A stretch of 18,774 bases of DNA from Methanofollis sp. (GTDB taxonomy: Archaea > Halobacteriota > Methanomicrobia > Methanomicrobiales > Methanofollaceae), in assembly GCA_028696365.1 (NCBI GenBank), contig JAQVHG010000014.1, positions 1 through 18,774 of the forward strand, written 5' to 3'. The notes under the pieces are model-generated. The model was not told the origin of the DNA. It searched no databases and was given only the letters and a program-made list of their open reading frames with translations. This document shows, piece after piece, positions 13,880 through 18,774 of the stretch. A program made the position numbers and the translations under genes. Position 1 is the first letter of the stretch. Every line of letters starts with the position of its first letter.

Positions 13880-14374
13880 ATGCAGTGTGAATTGTGTGGG
13901 GCTGTAGTTCGCGGCGCCCCGAAAAAGGTACAGATCGAGGGTGCAGTGCTCCAGGTGTGCGAGAAATGCGCACGTCTGGGGGTAGAGATCGCACCGCCCC
14001 GTCCGGTCGAGACACGACGGAGAGCACAGACAAGGGCACAACCAAAGGCGGCCGCCAGACCCCAGCACAGGGGCCGGGATGTCTTCGATATGATGGTCGG
14101 CGAGATCGTCGAGGATTTCGGAGACAGGATCAAGAAGGGCCGCCTTGAGAAGAACTGGACGCAGAAAGACCTCGCAAACGAGATCAAGGAGCGTGAAATC
14201 CTTATCAAGAAGATCGAGAAGGGCGACCTCATCCCTGAAGACGAAGTCAGGGTCAAGATCGAGCAGGCACTCGGGATCAAACTCCTTGACGTCTCCGACG
14301 ACGACATGAAGACCAAAGGTTCTGGTCCTGTCTCCACGACTGTCGGAGATATCATCAAGATCAAGAGGGAGTAA
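13880..14374 (+). CDS. mbf1: Archaeal multiprotein bridging factor 1 (aMBF1)
   Basis: Starting at the ATG at 13880, the 164-residue product begins with a zinc ribbon (CELC at 3-6, CEKC at 27-30). A basic, Ala/Pro/Arg-rich linker follows (about 40-66), then a HTH_3 domain (about 75-137, with NWTQKDLANEIKEREILIKKIEKG). The frame can be read from a GTG at 13865, but MQCELCGA is the conserved family start. aMBF1 associates with ribosomes or DNA in archaea; the eukaryotic homologue is a coactivator and collision-response factor. It is one base upstream of tpiA and surely co-transcribed with it. Confidence 0.93.
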   Translation: MQCELCGAVVRGAPKKVQIEGAVLQVCEKCARLGVEIAPPRPVETRRRAQTRAQPKAAARPQHRGRDVFDMMVGEIVEDFGDRIKKGRLEKNWTQKDLANEIKEREILIKKIEKGDLIPEDEVRVKIEQALGIKLLDVSDDDMKTKGSGPVSTTVGDIIKIKRE

Positions 14375-14375
14375 G

Positions 14376-15044
14376 ATGGCCAGACCCCTGATCATTGTAA
14401 ACCTCAAGGCATATGCCGAAGGCACAGGGGAGAAGGCAGCTCGCATTGCCGCGGCGGCTGAAGAGGTAGGGAAAGAGAGCGGGGCTGTGATCGGCGTCGC
14501 TCCAGCATATACGGACCTGGGTTGTATTGTCAGGGACTACGATGTCCCCGTCTATGCCCAGCATATCGACGGGGTCATGCCTGGCGCCCACACCGGACAT
14601 GTGACCGCCGAAGAGGTCAGGGGAGCAGGGGCCATGGGTACCCTCATCAATCACTCTGAGCGGCGGTTGACCCTTGCAGAGATCGAGGCGAGTCTCTCTG
14701 CCGCGAGGCGGTGCGAACTCGAAGCGGTAATCTGCACCAACAATGTGGCAACGACCGCGGCCGCTGCGGCGCTCGGACCTGAATATGTCGCCATCGAGCC
14801 TCCAGAACTGATCGGGACCGGGGTCTCGGTCTCGAAGGCCGACCCGGGGATCATCGAGAACTCGGTCGAGGCGGTGCGAAGGGTCAACCCTGAGGTGAAG
14901 GTGCTCACCGGCGCGGGGATCAGCACCGGCGAGTGTGTTCGTATCGCGCTTGACCTGGGGACCGACGGCGTTCTCCTTGCGTCAGGGGTAGTGAAGGCTA
15001 CCGACCCGGCCGCGGCCCTGCGCGATCTGGTCTCGCTCCTTTAA
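14376..15044 (+). CDS. tpiA: Triosephosphate isomerase, archaeal type
   Basis: It interconverts dihydroxyacetone phosphate and glyceraldehyde 3-phosphate in cytosolic gluconeogenesis and glycolysis. At 222 residues it is the short archaeal form (about 250 in bacteria). Catalytic residues are in place: Lys11 (NLKAY), His93 (INHSERR) and the base Glu141 (IEPPELIGTG). The phosphate-binding GAGIST loop (179-184) and LLASGVV (200-206) follow. The ATG at 14376 lies one base after the MBF1 stop, with AGGGAG just before it, so translation may be coupled. Its stop overlaps the stop of the converging HTH-CBS gene. Confidence 0.97.
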   Translation: MARPLIIVNLKAYAEGTGEKAARIAAAAEEVGKESGAVIGVAPAYTDLGCIVRDYDVPVYAQHIDGVMPGAHTGHVTAEEVRGAGAMGTLINHSERRLTLAEIEASLSAARRCELEAVICTNNVATTAAAAALGPEYVAIEPPELIGTGVSVSKADPGIIENSVEAVRRVNPEVKVLTGAGISTGECVRIALDLGTDGVLLASGVVKATDPAAALRDLVSLL

Positions 15045-15595
15045 GCGATAAGGGCGATCAGGTCGTGTTTGGTGATCACGCCCTTGACCTTCCCCCCGTC
15101 AAGGACGAGCACGGCATGATGCTGCTGGAGGAGGTGGACCACGGTCTCAATCCCGACGTCGGGGGGGACGGTTGGGAAACTGGACTCCATGAAATCTTTC
15201 ACTTTTCGTGCGTGCGCCCGTGTCAAGCCAATCTGCTCGACGATGGCAACGATTGCAGACTCTGAGATACATCCGATAGGGACGCCGTCATGGATGACAG
15301 GCAGTTGGGAGATGTCTTCTTGGCCCATGATCTCGACGGCTGTCGTGATCGAGTCTTCGGGGGTGACGGCGTGGACTGGGGCGTGCATCACCTGTTCGGC
15401 GACTATCGCCGGATGTTCGGCTACTTTCAGCACCTGGATGATCTTTTTGAGTGTGCTCACCCGGGGGTCAACGCTCCCTGACTCGATCCTGGCGACCATC
15501 GATTGGGAGACGCCGGCCCTGTTGGCGACATCGGCCTGCCTGAGGCCGAGCATGATCCGCTTTGCCCTGATCTCAGCAGGTGTTGGGATATACAT
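15041..15595 (-). CDS. HTH-XRE regulator with two CBS domains
   Basis: This 184-residue protein has an N-terminal XRE-type HTH (about 6-57: LRQADVANRAGVSQSMVARIESG) and two CBS domains (about 69-123 and 133-184). The CBS pair typically binds adenine nucleotides or S-adenosylmethionine, so this is probably an energy- or methyl-status-sensing transcription factor of the kind common in methanogens. Targets are unknown. The ATG at 15595 lacks a strong ribosome binding site. A TATA-like stretch about 28 bases upstream would give a leaderless or nearly leaderless message. Its TAA overlaps the tpiA stop tail to tail. Confidence 0.92.
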   Translation of the reverse strand: MYIPTPAEIRAKRIMLGLRQADVANRAGVSQSMVARIESGSVDPRVSTLKKIIQVLKVAEHPAIVAEQVMHAPVHAVTPEDSITTAVEIMGQEDISQLPVIHDGVPIGCISESAIVAIVEQIGLTRAHARKVKDFMESSFPTVPPDVGIETVVHLLQQHHAVLVLDGGKVKGVITKHDLIALIA

Positions 15596-15608
15596 GATAT
15601 TACCCTTG

Positions 15609-15635
15609 GTGATTCAATACAATAAAAATATTCAC
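15609..15635. promoter_or_regulatory. Palindrome over the TATA region of the HTH-CBS gene
   Basis: GTGATTCAATA and AATATTCAC form imperfect arms around an AT-rich core. On the minus strand the core reads TTTTTATTGTATTG and sits where the TATA box should be, about 28 bases before the start. A regulator bound here would block transcription, which fits autorepression by the encoded HTH protein. Confidence 0.4.
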
Positions 15636-16393
15636 TTTTTTGATCGGGAGATGATTTTAGGGGTTCTGCTTTGGGATTAAGAGAAAATAATCCAATAGAA
15701 TCGTTCATGAGGGGAGTGCATCCTTCATGTATACTGTATAAAAATGGATCTGGAGGAGAGGGGGGACCGAGGTGCCGCCCCCTAAATTACGCGCGGGAGA
15801 TGTTCTTGAATAATATGAGTTCACGGAAGATGGTGGATCTTTGAGATGCGACAGGAGGGAGCATGAGAAGACAGAGTCTCCGGGGGCCTCTGGCGATAAG
15901 ATATGGGATAGCGGCTAAGTCGCCCCTCCGTCACAAATTGATGAGTTTTTCTCCAGCGCAGGCTCTGCAGAATTCAGCATGAACCCATGGGCTCAGGCAT
16001 AGGGGATGAAAATTTCTCGTCACGTGCTTTTTACTCTCTTTCTAAGACTGGAGAATCGGTGGAGACCTTGTTCAGTCGTCGCCCCCGCCTCTCCTCGTAG
16101 TGGGGGGTTCAGGGGGACTGTGCCCCCCCCGGCGCGAGATGGCGATGAAGATCCGACGATTGAGGGCGGCGGATCAGATCGACATGCCTTCCTGCACACC
16201 ATGCCGGGGGGTGTGCCGCCCCCCGCAGAGATAGTTGTCCAGAGAAATTCTAAAGAACCCCATTGCAGGAATTCCTGGATGAACCGGGTTGATTTCCTTG
16301 ATGAAGTTGGGTATGCCAATCTCTGTCCTATCTTCTATGGGAGTGTCGCCTTTTACAGTAGATGAGGAGTTATGCCCCTGATAGATCCCTCCC
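15636..16393. other. Gene-free spacer with weak repeat remnants
   Basis: No credible gene is seen over about 750 bases. TAGAATCGTTCATGAGG...GTATACTG (about 15696-15740) resembles 10562-10602. GGCTCTGCAGAATTC (15960-15974) is a worn terminus. GTGGGGGGTTCAGGGGGACT...GGCGCGAG and GCCGGGGGGTGTGCCGCCCC (about 16100-16225) are GC-rich palindrome remnants, followed by a terminus-like GAGAAATTCTAAAGAACC. Confidence 0.5.
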
Positions 16394-16948
16394 CTAAACA
16401 GATTCAAGATAGAACGCCCTCCCAATTTCCCATCCTGCACCTTCCATCCAGACGACGACTGCCGTCTCTGGCGGTATGGTCAGATGTTCTGATGAGGTGA
16501 AACTCATCTCAAGGTGCGTCTTCTCTCCCGCTTCAAGGGTGAACGTCTCCGGAGTATAGGAGACCTGCACCCCCTCCGGCACCCCTTCAGTCCGGGCGAC
16601 CCCGATCTCTGTGCTGGCGTTAGCCTCTGAGGAGACGATGATCGGGAGGGTCGCCGATGCGTTTGGTTTCAGGACCAGTGTAGACGCTCCTGGAAGATCA
16701 GTTCTGACTGTGTCGAAGCCAGAGGCGTTCACCATATCAAACTCGAAGAGGAAAGGAGAAAGCCCTCCCCCTCCCTCTGGAGCATTGATGATCGGTTTGT
16801 CCAGAATATCGGGCTGGAAAGAAGGAGGGGTCGGAACAGGGGTCGTCGTCTCAGGTTCCTCCTCTGCCGTACACCCGGCCGTGAAGAGCGTACATCCGAG
16901 AATGGCGAGGGAGAGCAAAAGGGCCAGAATTTTTTTCTCTTTATACAT
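16394..16948 (-). CDS. Lipoprotein with FQPxILDK motif
   Basis: The 184-residue product has a basic N-terminus, a hydrophobic signal and a lipobox (LFTAGC, Cys26), then an acidic Thr/Pro linker. Residues 40-51 (TPPSFQPDILDK) closely resemble the mature N-terminus of the protein encoded just upstream. The rest (about 60-184) looks like an all-beta domain, with alternating hydrophobic residues and phrases such as TLEAGEKTHLEMSF and VPEGVQVSYTPETF, similar in style to Ig-like or COG1470-type surface domains. Start ATG at 16948 follows GGAGAG. It is 27 bases past the stop of the larger secreted-protein gene, so they form an operon. Function not recognised. Confidence 0.8.
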   Translation of the reverse strand: MYKEKKILALLLSLAILGCTLFTAGCTAEEEPETTTPVPTPPSFQPDILDKPIINAPEGGGGLSPFLFEFDMVNASGFDTVRTDLPGASTLVLKPNASATLPIIVSSEANASTEIGVARTEGVPEGVQVSYTPETFTLEAGEKTHLEMSFTSSEHLTIPPETAVVVWMEGAGWEIGRAFYLESV

Positions 16949-16975
16949 TCTCCTCTCCTTTTTTCATTTCATCCC

Positions 16976-18220
16976 TCAGATCGAGGATCCACCTACATGT
17001 GTTGTCTCGATCCTGTCATCACTTGTCCAATGTGCTGAAATTGAAACATATTGCTCATTTGGAGTGTATGTATACCAATCAAAGGTATCACGTGGTCTAT
17101 ACCAGGAACCGTCTGAGGTTCTCGTCCAATCCTCTCTGATGGGGCGCGTTTCCACCCTGAAACTCTCTGTTCCACTATCCAGATACAATTCGGTGGAACC
17201 CATCAGCCAATCCACGCGTGTTGCGGGATTATCTGAATCATCGTAACTGCTGGTTTCCCATGCACCGGTGTTCGGATTGCGTAAGTGGAACCAATACACG
17301 CCGTTTTCAAGGTACAAATAGTATTCCATATAGGGCAGACTGTTGGTTGTCTTGTCCAGCATGGTGTAATAGTCACCATCGTCCCATATGACCACCCAAT
17401 AGCGGTAACTTCCGTCGTCACGGATATGGCTGATGAACTCTGCGGTATTATCCCGACCATTCAGATAAATTTCGATCTCGTGGTAACTGGTAAACGATCT
17501 TCCGTTGTTTGAGTATGAATAGGGATCAATGATTCCTGTGACGCCAGTAACAGTATATGATGAATCTCTAGAATATTGTGCTCTCTCTTGATAGAGAGAA
17601 CGGCTTGCCAGTTCTGTTGGGTTCATCGCAGAATATAAGGAATTATCTTCTTCTGTATCCTTGACTTCATCGGCATATGCCATTATGTCTTCTTTGAATT
17701 GTGAAATGTTTGGATACTCAAGGAGGAAATCTTTTGGGAATTGAATGATGGTACTGCTGCCATTCGTTTGAAAATCTATGAGATCTTTAGGTGACCAGAG
17801 GACAAGGATTGATCCGCCATCAGCACCTACGATCAAATCGGCAAGTTCTTCTGGGACTGGGGCTGTGGAACCGGAAGATACTGTTTTTGTCAGGATATGA
17901 TCTGCTGGGATGGAGATCATGATCTGACCCGGCGTTGAACTTTGATCATGTTGATCAATCCATGATGATGAATAGATCGCTCCAATAAATTCAACGGACT
18001 GTGTATTCACACGTGCTTCAGACACTGCTGGTTTTATCGAGAGTTTATCAAGAATAGTAGGTTGGAACTCAGGGGGTGTTACACATTTGGCATCATCTGC
18101 TGAGGGAACACTCATTATGCCCTTTTGTTCGCTCTCAGCACTCACTGCAGGAACCAGGAACATCCCGACAAGGAGAAGTCCTGCGAAAACAGCGAGTACA
18201 CTTCTGCTTTTTCTCTGCAT
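16976..18220 (-). CDS. Secreted protein of unknown function
   Basis: The start is most likely the ATG at 18220 (MQRKSRSVLAV, 414 residues). The frame runs on to 18259, but those 13 residues lie inside the folded leader. A signal peptide covers residues 1-28, with cleavage after VSA. TPPEFQPTILDK (48-59) follows, shared with the downstream lipoprotein. The remaining domain is rich in Tyr, Trp, Ser, Asp and Thr, with WVVIWDDGDYY and YYLYLENGVYWFHLRN suggesting a beta-rich extracellular fold. No catalytic motif, transmembrane anchor or PGF-CTERM tail is visible, so it may be free or held by its lipoprotein partner. The gene is clearly more AT-rich than its neighbours, suggesting acquisition or relaxed composition. 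Not recognised. Confidence 0.82.
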   Translation of the reverse strand: MQRKSRSVLAVFAGLLLVGMFLVPAVSAESEQKGIMSVPSADDAKCVTPPEFQPTILDKLSIKPAVSEARVNTQSVEFIGAIYSSSWIDQHDQSSTPGQIMISIPADHILTKTVSSGSTAPVPEELADLIVGADGGSILVLWSPKDLIDFQTNGSSTIIQFPKDFLLEYPNISQFKEDIMAYADEVKDTEEDNSLYSAMNPTELASRSLYQERAQYSRDSSYTVTGVTGIIDPYSYSNNGRSFTSYHEIEIYLNGRDNTAEFISHIRDDGSYRYWVVIWDDGDYYTMLDKTTNSLPYMEYYLYLENGVYWFHLRNPNTGAWETSSYDDSDNPATRVDWLMGSTELYLDSGTESFRVETRPIREDWTRTSDGSWYRPRDTFDWYTYTPNEQYVSISAHWTSDDRIETTHVGGSSI

Positions 18221-18371
18221 TTCTCTCACATTTCTCCTCCCGAAGGTGCGGCACCGCAACGGCTATCAAGGATGACGACCTACAGCACCATAGCCTTCGG
18301 GCGATTTGTTGGGGCCGGGAAGTACTCGTGTTAAGTTCTCCAGCCCCGACAGGACACCGGTTTGGGTGTCC
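18221..18371 (-). ncRNA. Structured 5' leader of the secreted-protein operon
   Basis: About 150 bases separate the predicted transcription start (about 18372) from the ATG at 18220. On the minus strand it can form these stems: H1 GGACACC/GGTGTCC with a 6-base loop (18352-18371), starting where transcription should start; H2 GGGGCTGG/CCGGCCCC (18311-18347, one G-U pair); and P1 CCCGAA/TTCGGG (18296-18301 with 18239-18244). P1 encloses P2 GGCTAT/ATAGCC (18290-18295 with 18261-18266) and P3 TGCG/CGCA (18247-18258). P1 with P2 and P3 is a three-way junction, and its last strand runs straight into the ribosome binding site GGAGGAG. A cis-regulatory RNA is plausible; no known class is recognised. 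Confidence 0.5.
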
Positions 18372-18392
18372 ATGGATATGCATGGGGCCTTT

Positions 18393-18404
18393 AATATATA
18401 TAAA
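18393..18404 (-). promoter_or_regulatory. TATA box of the secreted-protein operon
   Basis: On the minus strand TTTATATATATT is a near-ideal archaeal TATA box. Transcription would start about 25 bases downstream, near 18372, at the first base of the leader hairpin H1. Confidence 0.65.
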
Positions 18405-18774
18405 CCTATTATGATCTCCCTATGCATCGCGAAAAGGTGAGAACTTCTTTCTCGATACAAAGAATCCTTACAGTATTGCGATTGAATAAATATTGAGTAT
18501 ATATGTGTTATGAGTCGCGTATGACCGCATGTGATTCCAGTCGGAGTCATGTCGAGATCAGAATGAGTTTCACTTAGAGCATGTCCCAAAAGTATCCCGA
18601 ACGTGAATCATCCTATGGATCAAAATCCTTCACTCCTGAAATTCCAAGCGCATATCTTCCGCCAGGGGACGGCAGCACCCTTGTCATGGTCATCGATTCC
18701 ACTTTCACGGTGCAATCCTGGTCCCGGGGATCCGGTGGCTGCGAGTGATAACAAACTTGAGAAGATCTTCGATC
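18405..18774. other. Gene-free spacer with decayed repeat fragments
   Basis: No gene is seen. GAGCATGTCCCAAAA (18577-18591) resembles GAGCATATCCCAAAA at 659-673. GGGGACGGCAGCACCCTTGT followed by CATGGTCATCGATTCC (about 18676-18711), then CCTGGTCCCGGGGATCCGG (18717-18735), are worn parts of the MITE-like modules and linker. The last bases (CTTGAGAAGATCTTCGATC) are the inverse of the direct repeat at 797-820. Confidence 0.45.

Overview
The window looks like chromosomal DNA of a methanogenic archaeon of the order Methanomicrobiales (a relative of Methanofollis or Methanoculleus). This is inferred, not proven. The support is a proteasome-activating nucleotidase (PAN), an archaeal MBF1, a short archaeal-type triosephosphate isomerase, TATA-box promoters 25-30 bases before starts, purine-rich ribosome binding sites, and a CooS-type protein, all in GC-rich genes separated by AT-richer spacers. 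No tRNA, rRNA, CRISPR array or transposase gene was seen.

Layout. 1-600: a small membrane-anchored protein followed by a decayed C-terminal copy of itself. 1274-3543 (minus): a CooS-family protein with a cupin gene 14 bases downstream. The CooS protein has Glu at the position of one canonical C-cluster cysteine, so it may carry an Fe-S-O hybrid cluster rather than a Ni-Fe CO dehydrogenase site. 4475-7928 (minus): four genes, namely a small multidrug-export-like membrane protein, an HdeD-like membrane protein, a DUF6325/DUF1269-like protein with a glycine-rich segment, and a DHA2-type drug exporter. This looks like an envelope-stress or export cluster. 8284-8976 (minus): a PIN-domain protein, divergent from a DUF1254/DUF1214 protein (9150-10520, plus). 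11330-11764 (minus): a small lipoprotein.

12584-15595 is the housekeeping block: PAN (minus), divergent from the MBF1-tpiA pair (plus), with an HTH-CBS regulator converging on tpiA. 16394-18220 (minus) is a two-gene unit of a large secreted protein and a lipoprotein. Both carry a TPPxFQPxILDK motif just after the export signal. The unit is preceded by a leader of about 150 bases that can fold into several hairpins.

The spacers are filled with a dispersed repeat family. The best copy (11974-12204) has near-perfect terminal inverted repeats (GGTTCTGTAGAAA...) around two strong GC-rich hairpins, as in a non-autonomous MITE-like element. Other copies are inverted, truncated, nested or decayed. 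A second repeat type (GAGGTCATCCCAAAA...) occurs beside it.

The most notable points are the cysteine-deficient CooS, the MITE-like palindromic family, and the structured leader of the secreted-protein operon.
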